A stretch of DNA of 64,000 nucleotides, taken from Thozetella sp. PMI_491. Lineage: Eukaryota > Ascomycota > Sordariomycetes > Chaetosphaeriales > Chaetosphaeriaceae. The translations under genes were made by a program, and so were the position numbers. The DNA lies in contig MU270051.1 in NCBI GenBank assembly GCA_021432635.1, positions 496,001 to 560,000 of the forward strand. The letters run 5' to 3'. The first letter of the stretch is position 1; every line of letters starts with the position of its first letter. Below the pieces are notes generated by a model. The model made no database searches, was not told the DNA's origin, and saw nothing but the letters and a program-made list of their open reading frames with translations. Positions 45,894 to 57,694 of the stretch are shown here, one piece after another.

Positions 45894-48521
45894 ATGGCGG
45901 ACGCGAATGCCAGCGGCCCGGGGCCAGGCGCCATGGCGCATCGCGCCGTCGTCGAGGCTAGCGACGCGGCCCCTCTGCGGTGCTGCTGCGGCCGAGACGA
46001 CTGTGTATTCCTGAGACATAACTGCACCATCTTGGAAGGCGTTGAGAAGGACGTCCACAACGCTGCAAAGATGGGTCAGGTGAGTGTATAGTCCTGAACC
46101 ACGGCTCGGCCCTTATGCGCCGGCGTGCCTGCCAGGGCATGTTTTGGCGAGATGGCCATCGCGGTCTCATTCCAGTACCTTGCCCGGACTGGAATCCTCC
46201 CCCACCATCTCGCGAGACAGTTCATGGCAGGAAACCTGTCCTTCGGGGTCCTCCGGGGTCGCATTCTAACGTGCCGCTGCTAATACTTTGCGCTCTAGGC
46301 TCTCCTGGACCGACACGAAGCATATATGGCCTCGGCAGAGAGGGACCGCTCGGAGCTCACAGCTCGCATCGAAGAACTCGAAATGGCCAACAGCGAACTG
46401 GAGGCCGCGAACAGGCGCGCCGCTGACGAGAACTCGGCGCTGCAGGACCAACTAGAGCAGCTTAACATCGACGCCAGAGATGCCGAGACCAAGGCCGGCT
46501 CGCTCGAGGCCGCCCTGAGGGAGACGCAGGTGGAGGTACGCCGCCTAGAGGCCGCCACAGCGCGGGCAGCGGCCCTTGAGAGACATATCATCGTGCTAGA
46601 GGAGGAGCAGGCCGCGCTGCAGAACACGCTCTCGCTCTCCGAGGAGGAGGCGCGGACCGCCATGTACCGCTGGAAGAAGGCCGAGCGCGCCATCATAGAC
46701 GTGCAGGAGCAGCTGGAGAAGATCGAGAAGGAGTCTCGGGAGGAGCGCGACCGACATTACGAGGTACTTGGCCGGATGGAGAAGCAGCGCGCCATGGAGA
46801 AGGACCTCGACGCCGCTGCCGGCCGCCTCAAGGGCGCGGCCGCGGCCAAGTCCCTCCAGAACGGCAAGGGGGGCAGCGTTATCTCGCACTTCGTCCGCGA
46901 CTTGCTACAGGACAACGCCAATCTGCAGATCGGAATCGCTGAGCTCCGCGAAATGCTCATGAACTCAAATGACGAGATCCAGATGCTGCGCGAGCAGCTC
47001 CAGTACCACCAACCCCTGGCCGATGGCGAGGCCAGTGCCGCATCAACATTGCGGGCCGAGCTTGAGCATAAGGAGCACAGGGAGCCGCCGGTCCAGAACA
47101 TCTCGCAGGAACTGCACATTCATCACCACTACCATGTCACGCACAACCACCAGGATGTGAAGAAACCCAAGAAGAAGCGACAGGGCCTTACGCCGGGTAT
47201 CTTCACCCCGCCCCTTGGGGGCTCATCACCCTCGACGCCGGCGCGGCTGCGGCTCAGTCGTGCCTCGCCAGCGCCGGCTATGGTCTCGCATAGACACAAC
47301 GACTCCATCGCCTCCGGCAGCTCGATGCCGTCGAATCCCCGCTGGTCGCTGGTCTCAGACAACCCCTCAGACTTCCTACCCTCCTCCGTGCCAAGCTCAC
47401 CACTGTCAAGCAACCGAAACTCCATGTTCGATCGCGGCATCATGGAGATGTCTTTTCCCGGCTCCCCAACGAGCAGCGTCGATCCCATGTCGCCGTCCTG
47501 GAGGTTCTCACACAACAAGAGAGCCTCGGAGGTTTCGGCGGCGAGCATCCCGGCAATGGGCGGTCTCCCGCCGACTCCGGAGAACCCGTATCAAGAATCC
47601 CAGCACAACAACATCCCTCCCGCGATCCACATCGCACAGCACGACAGCGTAGCGGATCCCCCGCTCACAGGCGATGTGCCCGAGCTTAGCTCCGCCGCCA
47701 CCGCTACGGATGACTCGACGATCGACTCGGCCAGCGCCGAAGAAGACGATTCGAACTCACTCCATGACACGCTGTCCCCGATTCGGAGCCACTTCGACCC
47801 ACTAACCGAGCAGCGGCCGATGCTCCGCCGGGTGATCTCACACGAGTCCATCATATCCTTGTCCGGCGGGCTCGATATCCACACTCTCAAAGCCCGACCG
47901 AGCCAGCTGACCTTAAGGCAGCTGGGCGCAACCTCGGCAGGAACAGACATCAGCGCGATCACAGCCAGGCCCATGTTAGCCACCGGCTCACCGAACGGAC
48001 GACCTGGAAGCATGTTCCTTAAGGACAGCCTAGTCGGCCTCGGTCTGCCGCTGCCACGCATGCGGGATAGGGTAGTTTCGGGGCCGGCCGACCATGCAAC
48101 GCTCACCCCGCGGGCGTCATCTGGCGCCCTGGGGAGGATCGTCTCGTGGCGACCCTGGTCCAGCAACAGCCCATCCCAACCTCAGCCGTCGCCTGACCCT
48201 AGCCTGGCCACTACGCCCACCGCGCCGGTTGCGCCAATGGCTATTACAGCACCGGCGCTCCTGTCGCCATCTTTAGCCTCCGGCTCGACCTCTTCCACCC
48301 CGACTGCAATGCGCTCGCCTACTGGGAGCCACCACAGGACGGGGAGCGGCCATAGCCCAGCATTCAAGGATTTGTCGCGGGCTCCGGGTATCAACCAGCC
48401 CGGGTCGATCCCCGGTTTCCACGAGTATTGGGCCGCGCATCAGCGCAAGGGTCCAGCGAGCCGGGTGCGGCCGGATAGCGTGGACCAAGACGCGTTGAGA
48501 GAGGTGCTGGACGAACAATGA
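45894..48521 (+). CDS. Coiled-coil protein of unknown function
   Basis: Exons 45894-46079 and 46299-48521 join in phase 0 (802 residues). Residues 29-45 hold a Cys-rich segment, LRCCCGRDDCVFLRHNC, followed by ILEGVEKDVHNAAKMGQ. Residues about 63-290 are almost uninterrupted heptads (RIEELEMANSELEAANRRA and on), a long coiled coil with FVRDLLQDNANLQIGIAELR inside. A His-rich stretch HIHHHYHVTHNHQ follows, then a basic KKPKKKR, and the last 480 residues are Ser/Pro rich and probably disordered, with many SP sites. This looks like a scaffold protein conserved in filamentous ascomycetes, perhaps at a cytoskeletal or septal structure, but I do not recognise a named family. Start at 45894 gives a good GCAATGG context. 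Confidence 0.82.
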
Positions 48522-49369
48522 CACGGCATGCAGTATTTCTCCGCATGATGCACTCATTTCGCAATTTCCTATGTTACCCCTACGTATCCGCGTTGATACT
48601 GTACTACTTGATTCAGATTGCATACTGTGGTGTTCGGAGGAGTTTTCTTTTTTACGAGGGCGAGTCCAAACCCCCTCTCTCTTTTGTCTCTTTATTCTGG
48701 AGCATACCCCCCGGGAAGGAAGGCCGGTTGCATATGCGGCTTACCGCAGCTGGAGTTTGGGCGGGAATCGGCTCCCGTATTATTTGGGATCGGCAGTCGA
48801 TGCCCTTGGGAAAGGGGAGGGAATGGGAGGTGGGGGCGAAAGAGTTTGGATACCCTCTCCCCTGCAATGCAGAATGGAGAACGCAAACCGAGTACCTATC
48901 TAGTATGGATGTTCCACGGCTTCATGCCCCGTCCCTAGCATCCTAGTCCATAAACCTCGACTAGTATTAATATTGTTTCCCCCATCTGCTAAGCCCCCGT
49001 TTCCTGTGGTTTCACCGGTGCCGCTGACCTGCCAATAAACATTCCCTGCAGGTACAGACTTTATAGTTGGTCCGGGGGGGGGGGTTGGACTTGGTGGTAT
49101 TCTACCGCGTAAAGGCTCCCGTGCCGTCCGCGCGCATGCTATATTCTGCCGTAGCTTGAGACCACGGCGGGGTATGCACCCCAACAGCCTCCGATGGATG
49201 CTATGTGAGCCGCCAGGCAATATTACACACAAGATCCCAGGCTCCCGAGCCGGTGTGAGCGCGCCGACGTGGCCGACAGTCGGGCATATAATGCTACCCA
49301 CCCCTCCTCCCCTCTACCCTCCTGGAGGGGCGTCAGCCACCATCCAGATTCCAGGCTAGGGCAGCAGCA
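48522..49369. promoter_or_regulatory. Intergenic region before the GMC gene
   Basis: Tandem arrangement. It holds the 3' region of the coiled-coil gene, a G-run near 49075-49084, and the GMC promoter with the TATA-like box listed separately. No gene seen. Confidence 0.4.
49286..49292 (+). promoter_or_regulatory. TATA-like box of the GMC oxidoreductase gene
   Basis: ATATAAT lies about 80 bp upstream of the ATG at 49370, with a CT-rich stretch between. Confidence 0.5.
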
Positions 49370-51445
49370 ATGGCGTCCATGTTCAAGTTGGCCTTGCAGC
49401 TCGCGGTGGCTTTGGCTGCCCTCCCTCAGGCGATCGCGACTCCCCACGCCAACGGTACGTACGACTATATCGTGATCGGCAGCGGCCCGGGCGGCAGCAT
49501 CACAGCGACCAACCTTGCCCTCGCCGGCCAGAGCGTCCTCCTCATCGAGGCCGGACGCGACGCGACGGGCGATCTGTCAACTGAGATCGCGGCGCTGAGC
49601 TTCCCTGGCACGCCCGATCTGCGGTGGTCCTTCTTCGTCAAGCATTACTCCAACCAGACGCAGGAGCTGCGGTACAACCATCTCACCTGGCTACTCCCGG
49701 ACGGAAGCTACTGGGTGGGCAGCGGAGCTCGCGCCCCTCCGGATGCGAAGCTGCTTGGCGTGTACTATCCCCGAGGCGCTACGCTGGGGGGGAGTGCCAT
49801 TGTGAACGCCATGGGGACCCTGCTGCCGAATGATGCGGACTGGGATTACATTGCCAACATCACCGGAGATGCATCCTGGAAGTAAGTTGATGACACTCCA
49901 CTCGCCTTTCGGTCTGCCCGTTAGAGAAGGAGCTGGGGGCTGACGAGGAGCAAAAGGCACGATGGGATGAGAGCCATCTTCGAAAAGGTGGAGAGGAACC
50001 ATTATCTCCCCACTAATACCCCTGGGCACGGGTTCACTGGCTTCATGGATACGTACAACAGCCGCTCCTCTTATTACAACAGGACCCCGGGGAAGGTCGC
50101 CCAGTTCAAGACACTAGTCTCGCAACTTGGTGGGGATCCAAGCCAGATCTTTTCGCTTCTCGAGAGGGACGTCAACTACGTAAGCGATCACCGAGACACT
50201 GACAACGGCGAGTTCGGCCTTCCGAGCCACACAGACCAGATCGGCCGGCGCTGGTCCCCTAGGGACATGATCAAAGCTACAGCCAATGCGACAAATTCAG
50301 ACGGATCCAAGAAGTACAGGCTCACAGTCCAGACAGACTCCCTCGCCACCCGTGTTCTGTTCTCCAGGGGCGACGCCTCGGCCAAGGCGAAGCCACGCGC
50401 CACCGGCGTGGAGTTCCTCGAGGGCCGCGGCGTATACAAGGGGACCTGGAAGTACGACCCCAAGGCGGCGCCGAAGGGCGTCCGGAAGGCGGCCTATGCC
50501 GCAAAGGAGGTGGTCGTAGCCGGCGGTGCCTTCAACTCGCCCCAGATCCTCCAGCTCAGCGGGATTGGTGACCAGAAGCACCTCCAGGCTCTCGGGATCG
50601 ACGTGGTCATCCACCTCCCCGGGGTAGGCGCCAACCTGCGCGACAACCAGGAGCTGCCCGTCGTCGGCCACGGTGCCGGGAACTTCACGGCGGCGTCAGA
50701 TCCCAGCGCCGCCGTGTGCACCAATGGTGCGCAGGGCGACCCCTGCGTCGATCTCTGGCGGCAGGGACAAGGGCCGTACGCCGGGCCGCGTGGCAACAGC
50801 GAATGCACGATCGTGACAACGAAGCACTCACCTAACGGAAAGCGGGATCTCCTTATGTTCGGCGCGCCGGCCGTGTTCCGCGGCTTCTGGCCGGCGACGA
50901 ACCAGACGGACCCGGGCCTCTTCACAGACCCCCCCAACACGACGTGGAGCAGCATCGTGCGTATGACGTCGGTGAACCGGGCGGGCTACGTGCGCATCCG
51001 TAGCGCGGACCCCACCGACACGCCCGACATCAACCTGGAGCACTACGGCAACGACGCCGAGACGGACCTGGGCGCGGTCGAGGACGCCGTAGCGCTGATG
51101 CGGCGCGTGTTCGCTGACATACCGGCGCCGTACGGGCCCGTCGTCGGGAGTGAGCCGCCGTGTCCGGCCGGCTACGGCGCCGACGGCTACTGCAAGGACC
51201 ACGCGCAGGACCGCCAGTGGATTCTGGACCAGACCTTCGGCCACCACGCCGCGGGGACGTGTGCGATCGGCGCCGACGGCGACCCGCTGGCGGTGCTGGA
51301 TGCGGCCTTCCGCGTGCGGGGCGTCGACGGCCTGCGCGTGGTGGACGCCAGTGTGTTCCCGCTGACGCCGGGCGCCTTCCCCGTGCTCGCTACTGCCATG
51401 GTTGCGCAGAAGGCGTCGGCCGTGATCCTGGCGGGGGGTGCATAG
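49370..51445 (+). CDS. Secreted GMC-family FAD oxidoreductase (AA3-like)
   Basis: Flavoenzyme oxidising an alcohol or sugar outside the cell. Exons 49370-49881 and 49957-51445 join in frame (666 residues). A signal peptide (MASMFKLALQLAVALAALPQ) precedes the FAD fold, with GSGPGG at 37-42 and LLIEAGRD ending the second strand. GMC signature 1 is PRGATLGGSAIVNAMG, signature 2 is AGGAFNSPQILQLSGIG. The catalytic His lies in FGHHAAGTC (His600/601). At the position of the second active-site residue, usually His or Asn, the protein reads TPGAFPVLATAMVAQ, apparently with Phe. Several NxT/NxS sites suit a secreted glycoprotein. Substrate is unknown; aryl alcohol, glucose and choline-type enzymes share this layout. 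Confidence 0.92.
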
Positions 51446-51986
51446 GGATGACTGAGCAGGAGAGTTAGCGCGCGCGATGCGCAGGGTTTGCCTTGGCGGT
51501 TTCCGGCGGACCGGCGGTACTAGCCAAGCGGGCGGCTGCCCTACGCCGGAGATGGCGACCCGCGCGCGTGATTTCTAATTCTTGCGGCACGGCGTCCCTG
51601 CTATCCTATGCGTGTTAGTGGCGTTTGCACTAAGAACAAGAACAGGACAAGCAGGGCGCTATGCAATGCAGATCTCGAACAAATGAAAAAGCGGTTCGGC
51701 GGTTCTTTGTGAAGCGCGTGGCGCGACGCTGTAAGGTACCTAGGATAAGCAATTACCAACCTGCTCGGGGCGAGCCGGATTGGGATGCTCGTGAGTAAGC
51801 AGCTCCACCGTAGCTTCCTCATGTCCTCAGTCCCTCCGATGTATACCTCGTGTGCACTTGGAGAAAGGACGTATATATCGGGCCAATCTGGGCAGGCGTG
51901 GCCAGGAAAATCAATCTCACCGATTCTCACATTTTCACCTGCGGAGCCAATTTCTTCAACCGTATCCTTGCACCCATCCGCCCTCC
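51446..51986. promoter_or_regulatory. Intergenic region GMC to MDR gene
   Basis: Tandem arrangement; holds the promoter of the MDR enzyme with the TATA-like box listed separately. No gene seen. Confidence 0.4.
51872..51878 (+). promoter_or_regulatory. TATA-like box of the MDR gene
   Basis: TATATAT lies about 110 bp upstream of the ATG at 51987. Confidence 0.45.
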
Positions 51987-52913
51987 ATGAAGCAAGCTCA
52001 AGTCACGACGTGGGGCGAGTCCCCGAAGCTCCATGACGTTGCCCCGCCTGCCCTGCCGGCCGACGACACCTTAGTCCAGGTCAAGGTCCTCGCTGCCGGG
52101 CTGCACGGCGTGGTCCGCCTCCGGGCCACCGGCACACACTACTCGGCCCATGGCCTCCCGCACATTCCTGGCTCCGACGGTGTCGGATCCACCCCGGACG
52201 GCAAGCTGGTCTACTTCTCGAGCATGACCCCGCAAGGCGGCTCCTTCACCGAGCTCATCAACCTGCCCCGCGCCACCGTTGTGCCGGTCCCCGAGGGAGC
52301 CAACCCTGTCCAGGTGGCCGGCCTGGTCAACCCCACCATGGCCAGCTGGATGGCCTTCGCCGCGCGCCTGACCAACCTGCCGGCCAACTTCACCGTCGCC
52401 ATCGTTGGCGCGACGACCCTGTCCGGCACGGTAGCGGTCTCGGTCTCCCGCCTCTTCGGTGCCGGTAAAGTGGTCGGCCTGGCGCGGAGCGCAGCCAAGA
52501 TGGCGTCGCTGGGCCTGGACGCGACCGTCGAGCTCAAGGACGACGCGGCGTCGACCGACTACTCGGCCGCCCTGGACGCCGACGTCATTCTCGATTTCCT
52601 CTGGGGCCCCGCCGCCATGGGCCTGCTCGAGGCCTTGCGGCCCGGAAAGCCCGTGCAGTTCGTCCAGATCGGCACGCTGGCGGGGCGCAATGCCGAGTTC
52701 AACGGAGATCTGCTCCGCGGCAAGGACATCACGATGCGGGGGACGGGCCCCGGTGCCTGGCAGATGAGCCAGATGTTCCAGGAGTCGCCTAAGATTGTCG
52801 AGGCGATTGCTACAGGGAAGGTTTCGCCGCACCCATTCCAGGAGATCAAGTTGGAGAACATTGAGAGTGCGTGGGAACACAAAGGCACAGGCAGGGTGGT
52901 TATTGTGCCATGA
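51987..52913 (+). CDS. Medium-chain dehydrogenase/reductase, quinone-oxidoreductase-like
   Basis: NADPH-dependent zinc-free MDR enzyme, single exon, 308 residues. The N-terminal GroES-like domain shows PHIPGSDGVG; the Rossmann fold shows VAIVGATTLSGTVAVSVSRLFGAGKVVGLAR instead of the usual AxGxVG loop (split in the middle here). ILDFLWGPAAMGLLEAL and VQFVQIGTLAG follow. Cys/His zinc ligands are absent, which fits quinone reductases and enoyl reductases. The start was set at MKQAQVTTWG; an in-frame ATG 45 codons upstream overlaps the TATA-like box. It converges on the RTA1-like gene, with 109 bp between stops. Substrate unknown. Confidence 0.85.
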   Translation: MKQAQVTTWGESPKLHDVAPPALPADDTLVQVKVLAAGLHGVVRLRATGTHYSAHGLPHIPGSDGVGSTPDGKLVYFSSMTPQGGSFTELINLPRATVVPVPEGANPVQVAGLVNPTMASWMAFAARLTNLPANFTVAIVGATTLSGTVAVSVSRLFGAGKVVGLARSAAKMASLGLDATVELKDDAASTDYSAALDADVILDFLWGPAAMGLLEALRPGKPVQFVQIGTLAGRNAEFNGDLLRGKDITMRGTGPGAWQMSQMFQESPKIVEAIATGKVSPHPFQEIKLENIESAWEHKGTGRVVIVP

Positions 52914-53022
52914 TGTCTATAATAATCTACTGTTCTTTGGGCCACGGCCATGCCAGACAAAAACAGAATTCCAGAATAGATTCCCTCGTGTTGTGGCTGT
53001 AGCAGAGCGTCTTGTCCTGACT

Positions 53023-53949
53023 TCAAGCCCGTGATTCTGCAACCTCCTGACTTTCTGGATTCAGCCTGACCAGTTTGAAGCCCCGTATCGCCTCTCCTCC
53101 AGTGATCAAGCTGCTGACCTCGCTCGGGTGCACAAAGTTGAACACGAGCATGACGGCGAGCATAGGCAGGGCATCGAAGACGTAGAGGAACACTTCGTGG
53201 CTGATGACGTATCCGTCGAAGCCTTGGAGGAACTCGACCACGCGCACGATGGACCGTATAAAAATGAGAATGCTCGTGATATAGAGCGCAACGAGGTGGC
53301 GCGCGTACGGGGTCGTCTGCGACTTGTCCGTGGGCGTCTTCTTGATGCGCGAGTGGAAGAGGACGCTGGTCAGCACGAAGCCGCCGAAGAAGACGATCTG
53401 CACAAACAAGCCGCCAACGACGACTTTGGTTCCGACGTCGCGCGTGCGGAGATTTGTGCTCGCCATCAGACTCGCACCAGCAGCCTGCATCATGAAGCAA
53501 ATGACATCGCCGAGGACGAAGGTCCGGGTGATCCAGCGGCGCGAGACGGGGAGCAGGTGGTGCCCCTCGACCATGTCCGAGATGCGCCCCAGGGTCATGT
53601 AGATCGAGGCGGCATAGAGGGCGGGCGCGACGAGGAGGAAGACGGCCTGGACCACGTACGGGCCTAGGGTGAAGGTGGGAGATTGTGATCCGGAGTATGT
53701 CCTGCCTATAAAGCCGATGACCTCGCCTGGTGACTCTAGTTAGTCGCTGTAGATGGGAATACGGGGGGTGTCCTGGCGAGAGGGGGGTCATGGTGACGTA
53801 CAGAATCCACCGCACACGAAGGGGATAAGAAACCACGATTTGGTCCGGGCCGTCTGGTATGACTGCACACCTGTCGTCAGCGCGAAGAGCGCGACGAACA
53901 GGATGGACGCCGGCATCGACGGCGCATAGTGGTAAAATTGGAACACCAT
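53023..53949 (-). CDS. RTA1-like seven-helix membrane protein
   Basis: Fungal plasma-membrane protein of the RTA1/RTM1/PUG1 family, linked to lipid export and resistance to toxic lipids or drugs. Exons 53949-53802 and 53726-53023 join through a 75-bp intron (donor GTACGT, acceptor CACCAG), giving 283 residues. The start reads MVFQFYHYAPSMPASILFVA, and the splice restores CGGFCEVIGFIGRTYS, both typical of the family. GPYVVQAVFLLVAPALYAAS and LFVQIVFFGGFV are further helices; HPSEV ends the last loop. Seven hydrophobic segments can be counted. It ends convergently 109 bp from the MDR gene. Confidence 0.9.
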
Positions 53950-55155
53950 CGCGACGAACCGCCAGGCTACGGGCTTGAAGGGACGAGCTGGTTAAGATAG
54001 GTGCCACTTTCTCGGCCAGAGAAAGGACAACAGGCCATCCGGGGTGTACTGGCTTCGGGGCCGTGGGGGTTTATACATTGGTTCCCGCGTATTCGGGTTT
54101 TACGCCCCGTCGTACCCCCCGCCTAGGCTGGGCGCTCCGCGTCTAGACAGGGTCTAGATTGGAACGTGGCGTGGGTCCGTCTTCGCCGGCCATTCCGTTT
54201 ACAGGCGTAGCCGGCCTTCTAGCTCCCTCCAGTCGCCTTGGCCACGGCGCACCCTGTCTCCATGTCCGGATAGGTGCAAGGTGTCTCCGGTGGTGCCTCG
54301 GCGTCGCAGGCCCAGTAACCGCCGAACGTGGGTCCGGCTCGCGTTTAGTGCGAGAGATGCGAAGAGTTTCGGGTCAGGGTGGATCACGTCAGCGATCCTT
54401 TCCTGGGACCAGCAAATAAATGAGGAATTTTTTTTGTTTAGGGGCAGGCGAACGGGCCAATCATTCTCGGGGTTGTGCTTCTTGTCTCTGGGAGGATATG
54501 TCGGGAATATTCTGAAAGAAGCAGCTGCCCCACTGAAGATGAGAGGTATAGTTATCCTCAAAGCTATTAAAACGCCCTAGGTGTTATAGTTTACTTCCTG
54601 ATATCCTTACCCAGCACATGGGTATATATCCCAGAGCTCCGACTCGCTACGCCTCACCAGCGGGGGCTTGACGAAGAAGGACCACCGCAGGTCCGGCGTG
54701 ACCAGCACCTTCATGTTCTTGATCATTTCCCAGTTATGTAGGTTGCTAGGCTTAGCCGTGTCCGAGTATCTTACAGACGTCATATAGGGAACCGCGCGGG
54801 GAAAGGAGAAAACCTAGTCTATGCTGATGACGGAGTATTAGAGTCGCCTTTTGTATTCTGCCTGAAAATTGGGTGCTCGGGATAGCCCGGTATAGCATCC
54901 TAAGTTGATTGCTCGGACCATGATGCCTGTCATCGCTGTGCAACTCGTTAGGTCAACAGAATGCAAAATTGAGGTGGCTTTGTCCTGCTGCTCTAGAGTC
55001 TATACTCATTGCAGCCTCCTTAGTGCCTCTCGGCAACGGCATTACGGTTGGGATCTCGAAAGTGAAGGGCAAGCTTTGTCTAAAATCCCAGTTGAGGAGA
55101 AAGTAGTTGGGGTAAATTTAACACGGACAGCCTACTCATCATCATCTTACCCTCA
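53950..55155. promoter_or_regulatory. Intergenic region with RTA1 promoter
   Basis: 1.2 kb holding the RTA1 promoter and the 3' region of the DUF7708 gene, both minus. No gene seen; the part after 54540 is less GC-rich. Confidence 0.4.
54070..54075 (-). promoter_or_regulatory. TATA-like box of the RTA1-like gene
   Basis: TATAAA on the minus strand lies about 121 bp upstream of the ATG at 53949. Confidence 0.45.
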
Positions 55156-57694
55156 TCACCAGCTTTCATACCCAGACACTATTTCTTGAGCCTCCTCCCG
55201 CTGCGCGTCATCGCTGTCCGAGGTCTCACTACCAAGTTTCTGCTGTGCTTGGAACATCTCAAGAGCTTTCATCGTATCACCCCCCAAGAAAGCCAGGCTG
55301 GTATCATGGTTTCCGCCATCAACAAAATTCGGGAGGAAAAGTGTTGTCGTGTCATCTCGGTCTTCCAAAGCTCCGAGTGACAGAGGCACACTGAATATAA
55401 TCTTAACCACCGTGTCGGAAGTCTCGACTAGACCCATAATAAAATTGAGAGCGTCGTCAACTTCAGCGTCAGAACCGTCCAGATGCAGTAAAGAATCCAC
55501 GATAATAAAAACGCAATCCTGCTCAGGGATCAACTTAGCCAGAAAGCCAAGGTTTTGGCCCCATAACTGAATGGTGCCAGGGGGATCTAGTTTCCGTGGC
55601 GGCTCTCCAAGGGAAGCTATGTCAAGCCCAGGGTACTTTTCGATGGCTTGCTTGATGAGTTGTGCGAAGAGGCTTGCCAACATGGCCCTGGGGCCTAGTG
55701 TCTCCTGATCCATCATACCTTCGGACGCGCGGCGACCGCAGAGGTAAGAAATGGTCGGGTACTCCGAATCTCTTAGTAGCTTTGTGATGAGCGCTGCAGA
55801 GAATGAAATTGGGTTAAAAATCTGGCCAGGATTCTCTTGGGCCTGTATGACAAGGATTGCGGATTGGGGAGCGCGTAGCCATACGCTCATCTCATCGGAT
55901 GCAAGTATCCACTGAACTTGGTCCTTTTCTGCAAAGGAAAGCGTTTCAAGGCTCTGGACGCAATCCTTGATATCTTTTGTCGCTTCCAGGCTTGCAGACT
56001 GGGAATATTTAAGCCACCGGTTGGTCAGCTTGCGTGCTGCCTTGAGCCTCTCTGACTGTGCAAGACTGGGGTAGAGCGGATAGGCATGCTCTAGCTGAAG
56101 TCTTCTGTACTGGTGCTTGTCCACTGTGCAGAGCTGGTTAGGATTTCCGGCATGTGATTCTGTGCCAGGCACAGCTTGAACATGAATAAGATGGCTTACA
56201 TGTACCGTTCCGAGGATCAAACACAGGATTTCCCGTGAGAAAAACGTACAAATTATTTTGCACGTTGGTCTGGTGGTTCATATGGCGGATCCTTTTCATT
56301 TCTTGCCTCAAGAATTCTTCTTCCTCATTCCTGGCAGTGAGGGTCATAGACTGGGACCGAGCTTCGATGAGCTTCTGCATAAGAGCCTCTTCTCTCGCTT
56401 GCTGATCTCGAAAACTGCTCTCCACTGTTCCTTGGATGCGGTCAAGCTTCAGTTGCATGTCTGTTAAAGCCAGTATTTAGCTTCGAGTTTCGATTTGGGA
56501 GTATATTGTAGAAAGCTTGAGAAAGAAATTGATAAGATGCGAATAAAGAAGGTGTTTTGTAGAAAATGGCGAGGTATCGTTCGACTGTTGAGCTCCATAC
56601 CTACGACCGCAACTTCTGTGTTCTCGGCAGCCACCATGCTTCTGGTCACCTTTCTGTCCATTCTGCCAAACTTTTGCTGCGCACAAATCTCCGCCTGTGA
56701 TTTGAAAGCTTTCAGCTCTTTTTCAAGATCTGCAATAGAGTTGGATACGTCTGTGCCGTACCGATCACCCTTGAAGAGCAGACCTGAGCTCTTCTCTGCC
56801 AGACAATTAGGTTAGTTTCCCCGTTTCAATTACTCCTTGAATCTGAGATCATGAGTCTCTTACTGGCCATACTCTTTGTTAATTCATTGACTATACGTTC
56901 CAGGATTGTAAGTATGGCAACAATGACCGAGCTGGCGCGATAATGCAGTTCAGGGGACCAGTAATGAAGCTTCGCAAGGTCCTGAACCTCCTGGAGCTTA
57001 CGCGGGATGTCCGCCAGTGCCTCATAAATGTCGTGTCTAACGTTCTCTGCACGTTCAAGCGCCTGCCGTTCCATTGTTAGCTGGTCCTACGCCACCAGAG
57101 CAGGGTTAGGCCGAAGCACACATACAGTAAGGATAATGGTGAATCCTCCTGAGATGACCGATCCATAGATATCTTCTGGAATACACTCCAGCACTTTATG
57201 AAACATGCTGCGATTTTTCCCCGCAAAGTGAAAGCACTTTCGGATAAGGCCCATACAGCCACCGGCCTTGTCAGCGTTGCGGTGTCTCTCGGCAATCCTA
57301 TCAGAGATGTCTATCACGTCAGCTAAGTTGTACTGATCAAGATCCTTGAGAGTGATGTTCAGTTTCTTGTCGAACCCGCGCTCTTTGATGGTGGCGACAA
57401 AATTTGACAGCGTCTTCTTCAGCTGTGCCATCTTCTCCTTTGTGTCAGCCTGGTAATCGAACCTGGAGTACTGGATCAGTTACATTCCCATGCTCGTTCT
57501 AAATTGTTATATGATGCTCATTACTTCGGAATTGAATCCTTTGGCATGAACTTGTCAAGCTCAGCAACATACTGTGGCCCTTCGGCGCTGATGAGCTCAG
57601 CGTCTAAAACCTGCCCTGCCCTGGTCTCCATGAACTCCTGCGCAGCGTTGCACAGTAGCGTCGGACGGACGATGGTAGACACATCCTGCGACAT
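55156..57694 (-). CDS. DUF7708 / STAND-like protein with degenerate P-loop
   Basis: Six exons join in frame: 57694-57525, 57462-57126, 57086-56864, 56795-56601, 56460-56200 and 56123-55156 (717 residues). Introns are 62, 39, 68, 140 and 76 bp. Residues about 1-240 resemble the DUF7708 domain seen before NACHT or AAA domains in fungi: IPEDIYGSVISGG, then LTDQLTMERQALERAENVRH and ASSVIVAILTILERIVNEL. A coiled coil follows (DLEKELKAFKSQAEICAQQK, MQLKLDRIQGTVESSF). The C-terminal half has the strand/helix order of a STAND-type NTPase: VIQAQENPGQIFNPIS (487-502) stands where a P-loop should be but lacks GxGKS/T, while VFIIVD (600-605) resembles a Walker B. The tail is acidic. It diverges from the AAA+ gene across 837 bp. 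A role in self/non-self sensing is only a hypothesis. Confidence 0.78.

Noticed and set aside
52559-54007. 482-codon open frame on the minus strand across the MDR and RTA1-like genes
   Set aside because: It lies antisense to the MDR gene and out of frame over the RTA1 exons, and its Arg/Pro/His-rich translation is typical of a GC-rich shadow frame.
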